From: Lentisphaeria bacterium
GTDB lineage: Bacteria; Verrucomicrobiota; Lentisphaeria; Victivallales; Victivallaceae
NCBI GenBank assembly: GCA_900768515.1
Contig: CAAGDG010000095.1
Location: forward strand, 1-26,403
Direction: 5' to 3'
Length of the DNA: 26,403 nt
The notes under the pieces were generated by a model. That model was given only the letters and a program-made list of their open reading frames with translations. It did no database searches and was not told where the DNA came from. Below, one piece after another: positions 1 through 7,260 of the stretch. Positions within the stretch are counted from its first letter, which is position 1. The number at the start of each line of letters is the position of its first letter. The translations under genes and the position numbers were made by a program.

Positions 1-39
1 AGCCCCACCTGCCGTCTCGCCCACCGGTTGAAGCCCCAG

Positions 40-453
40 TCACCCGGCAATACGCCCGCTGTCGAGCACGGAACGAATCGCCCGCGCCACCGCCGGAAGC
101 CGGTGCGGTTTCGGCAGAAAACCACAGGCGCCCTGCTGGAGCAGATCGTGCACCTCGGACTCCGAAACAAAACCGCTCGAAAGCAGCACCTTCACCTCGG
201 GATCGAGCGCTTTGAGCCTGTAAAAGGTCTGATGACCGCCCGCCTTCGGCATGATCATGTCGAGCAACACCAGATCGATCTGCTTCGGATTGGCCTCGTA
301 AATCTCAACCGCGTCGAGACCGTTTTCCGCAAGCAGGACCGAATAGCCGAGCTTCTGAAGCGCGTCGATCAGAAAATCCCAGATCGTCTCATGATCGTCG
401 ACGATCAGAATAGTTTCCGTGCCGTGCGGAAGCGTTTTCGCTGATTCACCCAT
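40..453 (-). CDS. Single-domain response regulator (CheY-like receiver)
   Basis: This 137-residue protein is a receiver domain and almost nothing else. Residues 14-20 (TILIVDD) give the acidic pair D19/D20. D65 in LVLLDMIMP is the expected phospho-acceptor. S92/S93 in LLSSGF occupy the switch Ser/Thr position, and K115 in LPKP is the conserved lysine. There is no DNA-binding or enzymatic output domain, so it probably acts by protein contact or phosphorelay, with a partner kinase outside the window. The short N-terminal lead before the domain resembles receivers that end hybrid histidine kinases, but an in-frame TGA lies four codons upstream of the ATG, so it starts here. A GGAGG sits about 15 nt upstream of the ATG, which is long. 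A minus-strand promoter lies at 504-532. The fold assignment is certain; the role is unknown. Confidence 0.88.
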   Translation of the reverse strand: MGESAKTLPHGTETILIVDDHETIWDFLIDALQKLGYSVLLAENGLDAVEIYEANPKQIDLVLLDMIMPKAGGHQTFYRLKALDPEVKVLLSSGFVSESEVHDLLQQGACGFLPKPHRLPAVARAIRSVLDSGRIAG

Positions 454-477
454 TTCGTGAAATCATTCCTCCTGCAT

Positions 478-506
478 TTGCCCTTTTCAAAAACCCTCTT
501 TATATT
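478..506 (+). promoter_or_regulatory. Candidate promoter for the J-domain gene
   Basis: TTGCCC (478-483), 17 nt, then TATATT (501-506). The start codon at 562 lies about 55 nt downstream. The -10 box overlaps the -10 box of the divergent response regulator promoter, so the two genes may compete for polymerase. Confidence 0.5.
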
Positions 507-532
507 ATACTCGATTTTTGCCGGAAACGCAA
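504..532 (-). promoter_or_regulatory. Candidate sigma-70 promoter for the response regulator gene
   Basis: Read on the minus strand, TTGCGT (527-532), a 17-nt spacer and a perfect TATAAT (504-509) precede the response regulator start by about 50 nt. It overlaps the AT-rich divergent region that also holds a plus-strand promoter candidate. Confidence 0.55.
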
Positions 533-561
533 GTATCGACCCACGCTTTCCTGGAAATATC

Positions 562-1392
562 ATGGAAATAAACTACTATCAAATATTAGGAGTAAGTCCG
601 AGGGCGGAATTCGCGGAATTGAAGCGCGCCTACTATCGGTGTGCGAAACGCTGTCATCCTGATCTTTTCGGAAATTCCGCGGAAAAAACCCGGGAGTTCC
701 AGCTGCTGGTCCGGGTGTTCGACACTCTCTCCGACGCGGCGAAACGCCGGGCATACGACGCCTCGCTCGCCGCAGCGGAGGAGCACGGGGAAGAAGCGCC
801 GCCGGCCCCCCGGATTGTGCCGGAGGAACCGCTGATGGATTCGGAGGCCGACGACATTCTTGAGGAACTGATGGTCGGCAACGATCCGAGCCGGATCGTT
901 TCGTTGTACACGCTGTTGTCCGACCTGCAGAAGACGGAAATTTTCCTGCGTTACCGGGAGGGACGCGATCATCTGTACCACCGGCGGCCGGTCGAAGCGG
1001 AACGCTGTTTCGCCGACGTCGTCGACCGGGCTCCCGAAAACATCGTGTTCCGGATCTACTTTGCCCGGTCGCTGGTTTTGAATCGGAAGGTGGGACGTGC
1101 GCTCCGCCACTACCGCGCCGCGCTCCGGATCGGCCGATCCCGGGTTCCGGAACAGCGGATGCTCCGGATCCGCCGGGAGTTCCGCGACGTCTGCGACCGC
1201 CACCATCCGGTGCTGGGATTTCTGCGACGGCTCTTCCGCGCGCCGGAATCGGACCCGTTCGAAGACGATGCCGATGCGATGATCGCCGCGGTGAACCGCC
1301 GCATTGCCGCCTACGAACGCATCAGCCGCGAAAGCAGCGCGGGCACGGCGACCTCGGTCCGGAGAATCCGGGGGCCGAGAGAGAACGAATAG
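562..1392 (+). CDS. J-domain (DnaJ-like) protein with TPR-like C-terminal part
   Basis: The protein has 276 residues from the ATG at 562. Residues 5-70 form a canonical J domain: YYQILGV at 5-11, the invariant HPD at 32-34 that stimulates DnaK ATPase, and a helix IV ending in KRRAYD. After an acidic linker, residues of about 125-215 look like one or two TPR-type helical pairs, with alternating Ala/Leu/Tyr and motifs such as AERCFADVVDRAPEN and ALRHYRAALRIG. There is no Gly/Phe region and no zinc-finger cysteine cluster, so this is a type III co-chaperone, not DnaJ itself. An upstream in-frame ATG at 457 would add a hydrophobic, AT-rich leader, but it lies upstream of the likely -35 box, so I start at 562. 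The last 27 codons lie antisense over the rsmE 3' end. Client unknown. Confidence 0.82.
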   Translation: MEINYYQILGVSPRAEFAELKRAYYRCAKRCHPDLFGNSAEKTREFQLLVRVFDTLSDAAKRRAYDASLAAAEEHGEEAPPAPRIVPEEPLMDSEADDILEELMVGNDPSRIVSLYTLLSDLQKTEIFLRYREGRDHLYHRRPVEAERCFADVVDRAPENIVFRIYFARSLVLNRKVGRALRHYRAALRIGRSRVPEQRMLRIRREFRDVCDRHHPVLGFLRRLFRAPESDPFEDDADAMIAAVNRRIAAYERISRESSAGTATSVRRIRGPRENE

Positions 1393-2024
1393 GCGCCCTG
1401 GGCCTCCAAGGCCGCCACCTCGTATTCGGTGAATCCCCCCTCCGGCCCGATCAGCAGAGTTGTTTCACCGACCGGGCCGGCCGGCGGCGGAGCGTCCACC
1501 CCCGGGTGTGCCAGCAAAATCCGGGAGGTTCCGGCGTAGCTTCGGAGTTCGTCCTCAACAAACGGTTTGAAACGGCGGCGGAAAATCACCTCAGGCATCA
1601 CCGGATCACAGCACTGTTCAAGCGCAAGCCGGAGCGTCTCCCGAAGCGGCTCCGGGGTGAGAACCGGACTTGACCAGTAACTTTTGTCCACCTTCCAGCA
1701 TTCGAGAAAACAGATCCTGCCGACCCCCATCGTAACGGCGGCGTGGAGCACTTTCAGAAAGGTTTTCGGCCGGGGCAGGGCGACGACCAGCGCGATCGGC
1801 TGCTTGGGCGGCGGCGGCAGCATGCATTCGACCGTCAGCTCCGTCTCTTCCGGGGAAATTGCGGTTACAACCGCGCCGCCGACCGGGCCGTTGAGGATTC
1901 CGGCCCGGCACCGCTTCCCCGGCTCCGCCCGGATCACATCATGGAGCTGCCGATGGCGGCGGCCGGAGATCCGAACCCGGTCCGGCCCGATGAAATCCTC
2001 CGGAACCAGCAGCAGCATGTTCAT
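1311..2024 (-). CDS. rsmE: 16S rRNA (uracil-1498-N3)-methyltransferase RsmE
   Basis: This 237-residue SPOUT-class methyltransferase is expected to put N3-methyl on U1498 of 16S rRNA, using S-adenosylmethionine, in the cytoplasm. The N-terminal PUA-like part (residues 1-70) includes RISGRRHRQLHDVIRAEPG. The knotted SAM-binding end carries LLIGPEGGFTEYEV (190-203) and LGPRILRTEVA (216-226), the two family signatures. Length is normal for RsmE. The start is set by GAGGTGA seven nucleotides before the ATG at 2024. It is the third gene of the ATPase-pgi-rsmE run, 86 bp after pgi, with a terminator-like hairpin in that gap, so expression may be partly separate. Its last 82 bp overlap the convergent J-domain gene. 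Confidence 0.93.
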   Translation of the reverse strand: MNMLLLVPEDFIGPDRVRISGRRHRQLHDVIRAEPGKRCRAGILNGPVGGAVVTAISPEETELTVECMLPPPPKQPIALVVALPRPKTFLKVLHAAVTMGVGRICFLECWKVDKSYWSSPVLTPEPLRETLRLALEQCCDPVMPEVIFRRRFKPFVEDELRSYAGTSRILLAHPGVDAPPPAGPVGETTLLIGPEGGFTEYEVAALEAQGAYSFSLGPRILRTEVAVPALLSRLMRS

Positions 2025-2056
2025 GATTTCACCTCAAATAACGGGAAAGTGACGGG

Positions 2057-2093
2057 AAAACGACGACCGGCGCAAATGGTGTGCCGGCCGTCG
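2057..2093 (-). terminator. Terminator-like hairpin between pgi and rsmE
   Basis: On the minus strand the arms 2083-2093 and 2061-2071 pair over 11 positions, with one G-U pair and an 11-nt loop. Only four U residues follow (2057-2060) before a CCC. It could end or attenuate transcription after pgi; the short U run makes efficiency doubtful. Confidence 0.45.
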
Positions 2094-2110
2094 GAAACGG
2101 GGAGGAACCG

Positions 2111-3673
2111 TCACTTGACCGTGTAGTACCAGACCCCGGACTTCCCGCAAAACTCGCGGCTCACCTTCGACGTGTTGAGCGCGGCTTTGTCCAGCAGTCC
2201 GCCGATCTCGACCGCGTCATCCGGACAGCCGATCGCGGCGGCGATTTCAGCGGCGGTCGCGGTACCGGAAGGCAGATTCGCCAGCAGCTTTTCGCGAAGG
2301 GCGAGAATCCCCTTCGAAGCGAGCTTGTAGGCCTGAACGCCGGGCTGATGGAAGGCGTTGATGTGGATGAATTCGGCGTAGACGGCAACCGCCCGTTCGT
2401 AGAGCGCGATCAGCATGCCGAGCTCGTACTCGGTGATCTGCGGAATCCGGATCGTGATGATCTGACGGCCCTTGCCGCGCAGCGCGGCGCTCAACCCCTC
2501 CAGGAAGCCGTGCAGATAGCAGCCCATGGTGGTGGAGCCGGCAATCGGCAGAACCGCCCGGTCCTTGAGCACCTCGATGAAGGTTGCGAAGAAATCGTCT
2601 CGTCCGTCGTTCAGCTGCTGAATGAAGGCGTGAGCATCGGTGCCGCCCTTGTTGCCGAAGACGTTCAGCCCCTGATGAACCACCTTGCCGTCGAGGTCAA
2701 GCTCCTTGCCGAGGCTCTCCATGACCAGCTGCTGGAGGTAGCGGGACATCAGAATCAGCCGGTCGCTGTAGGGGACGATCACCATGTTGCGATCCCCTTT
2801 CCCTTTGCCGGCAATGTACCACATCGCGGCAAGCATCATGGCCGGATTCCGGAGCGGGCACTCGGTGCGGGTCCAGACGTCCATCGCACAGGCCCCTTCG
2901 AGGAACCGCCGGAAATTCACCCCGGTCAGCGCCGCCGGCACGTGGCCGACGATGCTGGTTTCACTGGTGCGTCCGCCGATCGAATCGGCCATCTCGAAGA
3001 CCGCGAGCCAGTGGTTGCCGCGGGCGTGCTTGTCCAGTTCGCTCCCGCACATGGTGATCGCCGCCGCGTGCTTCGCAAAATCAAGGCCGCGGTCGCGGTA
3101 GAAGGCCTCCATGGCGATCATGTTGTTCCGGGTCTCCTGGGTGCCGCCGGACTTGGAGATCACCAGGTGGAGCGTGGTCTCCGGATCCATGACCTCGAGC
3201 AAATCCGCAAACTCGGCGGAATCGGTGTTGTCGAGGAAATAGATCTTCAGATAACCGCGGCGGGCCTCCGCGCTTTTCTCGTTCCAGTAGGGGCCGTTGA
3301 TCGCAAACTGCATCAGCTGCGGACCGAGCGCCGACCCGCCGATGCCGTTGACCACCACCGCATCGAATTTCCGGCCGGTGGAGCCGGTGACCGCGCCGGA
3401 ACGAATCTTTTCGGCAAACTCCTCGACCGAATGGAAAAGCGGACTCTTCGGGTAATCAATCCGGTCGGTGAAATGGGTGACTTTGCGTTTTTCATCCGGA
3501 TTCTTGATCTCGCCGGCTTCAATCGCGCGGATTCCGGCGGCGGCCTGCTCGAATTTCGGCCGCATCGCCTCAAGATCGGCATCCTCGAACTTCATGCCGG
3601 CGAAAGCGATCGAAAAACCGCTTGCGCCGTCAGTCAGGGTATATTTGGCGTTCCGTTCCGTCCAGTTGCTCAT
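2111..3673 (-). CDS. pgi: Glucose-6-phosphate isomerase
   Basis: The 520-residue enzyme interconverts glucose-6-phosphate and fructose-6-phosphate in glycolysis and gluconeogenesis. SIS-type sugar-phosphate motifs are clear: VVVNGIGGSALGPQLM (106-121) and VISKSGGTQETRNN (171-184), which bind phosphate. GGRTSETS (233-240) matches the family signature around the active-site arginine. GTDAHAFIQQ (344-353) carries the catalytic-region histidine and GVQAYK (445-450) the conserved lysine. The part after about residue 467 is an extra C-terminal segment of roughly 50 residues that looks like a small winged helix (ATAAEIAAAIG, then a Trp/Tyr-rich strand end). The ATG at 3673 has AGAGG eight nucleotides upstream; an in-frame TTG two codons earlier is less likely. 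It follows the ATPase gene by 38 bp and is probably cotranscribed with it. Confidence 0.95.
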   Translation of the reverse strand: MSNWTERNAKYTLTDGASGFSIAFAGMKFEDADLEAMRPKFEQAAAGIRAIEAGEIKNPDEKRKVTHFTDRIDYPKSPLFHSVEEFAEKIRSGAVTGSTGRKFDAVVVNGIGGSALGPQLMQFAINGPYWNEKSAEARRGYLKIYFLDNTDSAEFADLLEVMDPETTLHLVISKSGGTQETRNNMIAMEAFYRDRGLDFAKHAAAITMCGSELDKHARGNHWLAVFEMADSIGGRTSETSIVGHVPAALTGVNFRRFLEGACAMDVWTRTECPLRNPAMMLAAMWYIAGKGKGDRNMVIVPYSDRLILMSRYLQQLVMESLGKELDLDGKVVHQGLNVFGNKGGTDAHAFIQQLNDGRDDFFATFIEVLKDRAVLPIAGSTTMGCYLHGFLEGLSAALRGKGRQIITIRIPQITEYELGMLIALYERAVAVYAEFIHINAFHQPGVQAYKLASKGILALREKLLANLPSGTATAAEIAAAIGCPDDAVEIGGLLDKAALNTSKVSREFCGKSGVWYYTVK

Positions 3674-3711
3674 TTTCAAACCTCTGTATGTTTAGTTAAA
3701 ACCGGAAATGG

Positions 3712-5013
3712 TTATTTCTCCAATTCGGCGAGCCGCTCCTTGAGCAGCCGTTTGATGTACTCCTCGCCGTAAAGCGAACGCATCAATTCAATGTTGAACT
3801 CGTAGAAGAGCTGGGCGTCCGGCCGGGTGATCATCGGCGCAAACGAACGCTCCACCATGGTCTTGCGCTTGATCCGGTCATGCTCGTAGCCGGAGAGGTA
3901 TCGGATCAGACTGCGCGGCGAGAGTTCTGTGAACTTCTTCTGACCGAAATCCTCGGTGTAGTCGGCGGCGATCACCGACACCAGGTTCTTGTTGATCTTG
4001 CTCAGGCCGAAAGTGGCCAGAAAATCCTCGACCATCTCGACACAGCGCAGCTCATCGAAAACCGGGAACGTGATTTTGCGTCCGCGCGAGAGAATGTTGG
4101 CCGGGAATTCATAGTTGGACGCCAGCACCGGCATCACATTTTTCGGCAGCGAAAAGGCGCCGCCGACGTTGGTCCGGAAGGCGTACCAGTCGGTGTTGCG
4201 CGGATCGATGTCATCGAAGAAAAGCACGAACCTGCAGTCCGGACGCGCCGCCAGCGGCGCTACCATCTCCGACCAATCTCCCTCCAGAGCATCCGGATCG
4301 GCCAGAATCAGGGCGATCCCCGGTTGCGCCAGCACGTGGGAGACGGTCAGGCTGGTTTTGCCGTGCCCGGGCAGACTGTTGATGAGCAGCGGCAGATTGG
4401 TTTTTCCGGCGGCAAAATCCCGGAAATGACTCTCAAAATGGGCGCGGACGCTCGGGAAACCGAAAAATTTGCCGAGCGGCTTGACCGAACTGAGTTCAAC
4501 CGGCAGAAAACGACCCGCCGAATAACGGAAGGCCCGCGACTGCCGGAAGAGGTCCTGCCCCGCGATCTCCTTCCCCAGCTTCCGGGAATCCGCCGCGGGA
4601 ACCGCAAAAAAACCGCGGGCGGCGGGCAGCAGTCCCTGTCGCTCCGCCGCCGTCAGAGAGCCGATCGCGGCGGAGATGCCGTTGATCAGATCGGCGGCGG
4701 CGGCGAGCAGAAACCGGCAATCCTCATCCGGTTCCGGCGCAGTGAGGCGACCGGGAAGCACCCGGCTGTCGATAAAGGCAAGAAGAAGTTTTCGTTCCAG
4801 CTGGGGGAGGAGCGGTTCATTTCCGAAGCGGCGGTAGAGTTCATTGGCGCAGTCGACACGGGTCGTCTCCGCGTCCGGCGGCGCCAGGAGTGCCGCAATC
4901 AGCCCGAGGAAGGGATCCCGCGGGGGCTCCGTGCGGCCGTCGGCGCCGAGCCGCCGGAAGAGCAGCCGCATCGCCCGGACCGCCCGATCGATTTTTCCCT
5001 GACCCTGCCGCAC
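3712..5013 (-). CDS. P-loop (AAA-type) ATPase, possibly related to DUF815
   Basis: This 433-residue protein has a helical N-terminal half of about 200 residues with no recognised motif, then one P-loop ATPase domain. The Walker A motif is SLPGHGKTS (213-221), Walker B is FVLFFDDID (262-270), a sensor-1-like VLASN ends at N300, and SRGR at 309-312 could supply an arginine finger. The order, with a spaced FFDD and a late ASN, resembles DUF815-type ATPases, but the N-terminal half is different and the match is from memory only. There is no signal peptide or membrane segment. The start is GTG at 5013 with GGGGAGG seven nucleotides upstream. It heads the operon with pgi and rsmE. The substrate is unknown, and nothing here links it mechanistically to glycolysis. 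Confidence 0.7.
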   Translation of the reverse strand: MRQGQGKIDRAVRAMRLLFRRLGADGRTEPPRDPFLGLIAALLAPPDAETTRVDCANELYRRFGNEPLLPQLERKLLLAFIDSRVLPGRLTAPEPDEDCRFLLAAAADLINGISAAIGSLTAAERQGLLPAARGFFAVPAADSRKLGKEIAGQDLFRQSRAFRYSAGRFLPVELSSVKPLGKFFGFPSVRAHFESHFRDFAAGKTNLPLLINSLPGHGKTSLTVSHVLAQPGIALILADPDALEGDWSEMVAPLAARPDCRFVLFFDDIDPRNTDWYAFRTNVGGAFSLPKNVMPVLASNYEFPANILSRGRKITFPVFDELRCVEMVEDFLATFGLSKINKNLVSVIAADYTEDFGQKKFTELSPRSLIRYLSGYEHDRIKRKTMVERSFAPMITRPDAQLFYEFNIELMRSLYGEEYIKRLLKERLAELEK

Positions 5014-5052
5014 GCGAACGCCTCCCCGGTTTCATTGAAATGCTTCCGAAGT

Positions 5053-5081
5053 AATATACTCAGGGAGAATCTCTTTGTCAA
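5053..5081 (-). promoter_or_regulatory. Near-consensus sigma-70 promoter of the ATPase-pgi-rsmE operon
   Basis: On the minus strand a perfect TTGACA (5076-5081), a 17-nt spacer and TATATT (5053-5058) lie upstream of the GTG at 5013, giving an untranslated leader of about 33 nt. This is the best promoter match in the window. Confidence 0.75.
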
Positions 5082-5203
5082 ACCTTCCGCCCCCAAATTC
5101 CCGGGAAATCCGCGCCGGTTCCGGCGGAAAAAAATAACGGAAGAAAAAGAAAACGGCGGAGAAATGACGGATTGCAATTTATTTTACACCATATAATTAC
5201 AAT

Positions 5204-5977
5204 TTATCCGACACTTTTTTCAGACACCGTTCCGTCACTTTTCCCGACAAGGGCGTTTTCGATCGCCCGGCGGCAGCGCTCCGCCAGCGCCCCGCGTCCC
5301 TCTCCGGCCCGGGGAAAGAGCGGCTCCAGGACCACCACCTCCACTTCGATTCTCCGGCGGCGGAGCATCCGGAAGAAGTGGAGAAGAAAGGAATCCGAAC
5401 CGACCCAGGCCAGGCTCCGGTCCGGATACCGGGTCGCCAGCGGCAGAACCGGCCAATTTCCGGCCGCTGCCGGTTCAAAAGCGGTGGTCCGAAACGGCAG
5501 GACTCCACGGGTTCCATCGCTGCTGGTCCCCTCCGGATAGACGATCGGAGCAACTCCGGAGCCGAGCGACAGAACAAGCTCCGCCACGCTCCGGGCGGCA
5601 CGGACGCGGCGGCGCCGGTCGATCCAGATCGGCCGGAACAGCGCCAGATAACCGCCCAGCAGCGGCCAGCACCGGATGTCGGACTTCGCCGCGAACCGGA
5701 GCGGCAGCAGAGAGGCGTGGACCAGAATATCCAGGTATCCAAGGTGGTTGGAGACGACCACCCCGCAGAATGAGTCCGGAACGTTCCCCTCCACCTTCAG
5801 CTCCACCCCCAGCGCCCGCAGCAGAAGACGGGCACAGAAACGGGAGTTCCGGGCGGAACGGCACAATCCAACCGTTCCCGGGCGGAAGTTCACCATTCCC
5901 AGAAAGAGCGTCACCGGAAAAAACACCGCCAGCCCGGCCAGCCGGCGGAGTGCGCGCAAATGTGTGGAAATGTTCAT
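5204..5977 (-). CDS. 1-acyl-sn-glycerol-3-phosphate acyltransferase family protein (PlsC/OlsA-like)
   Basis: This 257-residue membrane-associated acyltransferase has a hydrophobic N-terminal segment (about residues 13-29), the NHLGYLD motif with the catalytic H78-X4-D83 pair, and the glycerophosphate-binding YPEGTS (147-152). A basic loop (IDRRRRVR, 119-126) follows the third family block. It would transfer an acyl chain to a lyso-lipid hydroxyl. Three nucleotides separate it from the upstream N-acyltransferase stop, so the two are translated as a pair. In ornithine-lipid synthesis an OlsB N-acyltransferase makes the lyso-lipid and an OlsA, a PlsC homologue, O-acylates it. This context favours OlsA over phosphatidic acid synthesis, though a general plsC role is possible. 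The ribosome binding site is weak, as expected for a coupled gene. Confidence 0.85.
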   Translation of the reverse strand: MNISTHLRALRRLAGLAVFFPVTLFLGMVNFRPGTVGLCRSARNSRFCARLLLRALGVELKVEGNVPDSFCGVVVSNHLGYLDILVHASLLPLRFAAKSDIRCWPLLGGYLALFRPIWIDRRRRVRAARSVAELVLSLGSGVAPIVYPEGTSSDGTRGVLPFRTTAFEPAAAGNWPVLPLATRYPDRSLAWVGSDSFLLHFFRMLRRRRIEVEVVVLEPLFPRAGEGRGALAERCRRAIENALVGKSDGTVSEKSVG

Positions 5978-5980
5978 CGC

Positions 5981-6913
5981 TCAACCGCCGAAATGGCGCA
6001 GGTACCGCTCCGGAATCTCCCGGAAATCGAGCAGCACCGGAAAGTCCACCGTCCCGAACTCCCGGTCGAAAGCGGGAGTTCCGCAGATCTTTGCGCCGAG
6101 ATTCAAGTACCCTTTGAAGAGCGGCGGCAAAGAGCGCAACAGTTCGCCGCGCCCGCTTTCCAGAAGACGCGCGATCGCGAGCGATGCGACCGGAGCCAGT
6201 TCATACCCCGGCCGGGGAGAAGCCATCACCCGGCCGCTGAGCCGTGAAGTGGTCCGGAAATATTCATAGAGCGCCATGGCCCGGACCGGGTCGACCTCTT
6301 CCAAGCTCGCACAGCCGAACAGATAACGGATTTTCTCCTTCCGCCGGTGACGGCCCGGCATCGTGCCGGTTCTCCAGAAAGCGGGACGCACCCCGGCTAA
6401 TTCCGCATTTCTCCGGCGGCGCAGCGCGGCGAGACCGCTCCAGAGCAGTCCGACCACGGCTCCGTTGCGAAATTCCGGAGCGACGCAGGAGCGGCCGACT
6501 TCAAAACTCTCCGCTGCGATCCGGTCAAGTCCGTGAAAGGCGAACTCCTGTTCGGAATAAAAACCGCCGGCCCGCCCCGCGCCGTCGGCGTCCAGAATCC
6601 GGTAGGTTCCGACCACCCGGCCGGAACGTTTCTCAACGACGATCAGATGGCGGCAGAAACCGTCATAACGATCGGCGTCGGTGGCGGCGATGCATCCGGA
6701 AAGCCTCCCCTGTTCCTGCTTGAAAACCTCATATCGAAGCTGCTGGGCAGCGGCGATTTCAGCGTCGTTCCCGGCAATTTTAAGCAGGAAATTCCGCTGC
6801 TCCGCGAGAACCGGGACGTTCTCGCGGGAAAAAGAAGTTCCGGAACAGAACCGCAGCGGCAGGCGGCGGCAAAGCTGATCGGGCCGGAACAGGTTCATCG
6901 TTTGAGCAATCAT
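5981..6913 (-). CDS. GNAT-type N-acyltransferase, OlsB/hemolysin-like (aminolipid synthesis)
   Basis: The protein has 310 residues from the ATG at 6913, chosen because GGAGG lies seven nucleotides upstream; ATGs at 6931 and 6958 have none. It matches the acyl-ACP-dependent N-acyltransferase family of OlsB, related to homoserine-lactone synthases. Blocks seen are QLRYEVFKQEQG, RHLIVVE followed by VVGTYRIL, EFAFHGL, SFEVGRSCVAPEFRNG and, near the end, LPPLFKGYLNLGAKICG and PVLLDFREIPERYLRHF. OlsB joins a 3-hydroxyacyl chain to the amino group of ornithine; relatives use glycine, glutamine or lysine, so the head group cannot be told from sequence. The next gene, three nucleotides on, is a PlsC/OlsA-like O-acyltransferase. 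Such phosphorus-free lipids would sit in the cell envelope. I saw no convincing promoter in 6914-7010. Confidence 0.82.
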   Translation of the reverse strand: MIAQTMNLFRPDQLCRRLPLRFCSGTSFSRENVPVLAEQRNFLLKIAGNDAEIAAAQQLRYEVFKQEQGRLSGCIAATDADRYDGFCRHLIVVEKRSGRVVGTYRILDADGAGRAGGFYSEQEFAFHGLDRIAAESFEVGRSCVAPEFRNGAVVGLLWSGLAALRRRRNAELAGVRPAFWRTGTMPGRHRRKEKIRYLFGCASLEEVDPVRAMALYEYFRTTSRLSGRVMASPRPGYELAPVASLAIARLLESGRGELLRSLPPLFKGYLNLGAKICGTPAFDREFGTVDFPVLLDFREIPERYLRHFGG

Positions 6914-7072
6914 CGTGTTTCCTCCGTGCATAATCGGGTTTCTGCGGGTGTTCAACATATAAAATAACTTGTTGTCCGATAAAGTATAGGGGGAAACCGT
7001 GAGCTTTCCGTCAGGATCCGGTGAGGGATTGGTTTAAAGCGATGCGACCGAAGTTCCGGTGATTCCGGAAAA

Positions 7073-7102
7073 ATCGATGGATGAATTTGCAATTCCATCG
7101 AT
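7073..7102. repeat. Inverted repeat flanking a -35 box (candidate operator)
   Basis: Arms ATCGATGGA (7073-7081) and TCCATCGAT (7094-7102) are perfect complements separated by 12 nt, a centre-to-centre distance of 21 bp, or two helical turns. The candidate -35 box TTGCAA (7087-7092) lies in the spacer. A dimeric repressor could bind here and block the promoter of the leader-cimA transcript. The regulator is not identified. Confidence 0.4.
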
Positions 7103-7115
7103 CCGATGATATTGT
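7087..7115 (+). promoter_or_regulatory. Candidate promoter of the cimA leader transcript
   Basis: TTGCAA (7087-7092), 17 nt, TATTGT (7110-7115). The predicted start of transcription near 7122 leaves about 34 nt before the leader peptide ATG at 7156. The -10 match is moderate (4 of 6). Confidence 0.5.
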
Positions 7116-7155
7116 AAAGAAACGTCAATCTCGGAAAACTTTGTGAGTTGAAAAA

Positions 7156-7260
7156 ATGCGTGTCGCCAGAACCATTCCGAAAACCCGGCTGCTGCTGATC
7201 ACCATCGGCATTAGCAGGGGTCGTTCCGGCGTCGCGGCCGGAGCGACCCGTAATCCGTAG
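7156..7260 (+). CDS. Branched-chain amino acid leader peptide (attenuator peptide)
   Basis: A 34-codon open frame from ATG at 7156 to TAG at 7258-7260. Codons 12-19 (7189-7212) read Leu-Leu-Leu-Ile-Thr-Ile-Gly-Ile (CTG CTG CTG ATC ACC ATC GGC ATT), with a further Ile at codon 7. Such a run of control codons is the hallmark of the E. coli ilv and leu leader peptides. The remainder is basic and Gly/Ala-rich and has no other apparent function. The frame ends across a 13-bp hairpin and is followed by a terminator in front of a citramalate synthase gene. The Shine-Dalgarno is weak (GAGTTG). The function, sensing charged tRNA-Leu/Ile by ribosome stalling, is inferred from codon content and position. 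Confidence 0.82.
   Translation: MRVARTIPKTRLLLITIGISRGRSGVAAGATRNP

Noticed and set aside
457..561. Hydrophobic N-terminal extension of the J-domain protein from ATG 457, which looks like a signal anchor
   Set aside because: It begins upstream of the likely -35 box, is AT-rich and lacks a ribosome binding site; the J domain begins exactly at the ATG at 562.
2081..3772. Long 563-codon open frame on the plus strand opposite pgi
   Set aside because: It is the antisense shadow of a high-GC coding gene; the translation has no domain and is His/Arg/Gly-rich, while the minus strand encodes an intact PGI.
5172..5197. Plus-strand TTGCAA and TATAAT as a promoter reading into plsC antisense
   Set aside because: The spacer is only 14 nt and no plus-strand gene follows; AT-rich intergenic DNA makes such boxes common.
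6961..6972. AAATAACTTGTT shared with 20245-20256, upstream of both olsB-like and lacZ starts
   Set aside because: Exact 12-mers shared by chance are expected in a window of this size, and the two sites differ in position relative to the promoters.
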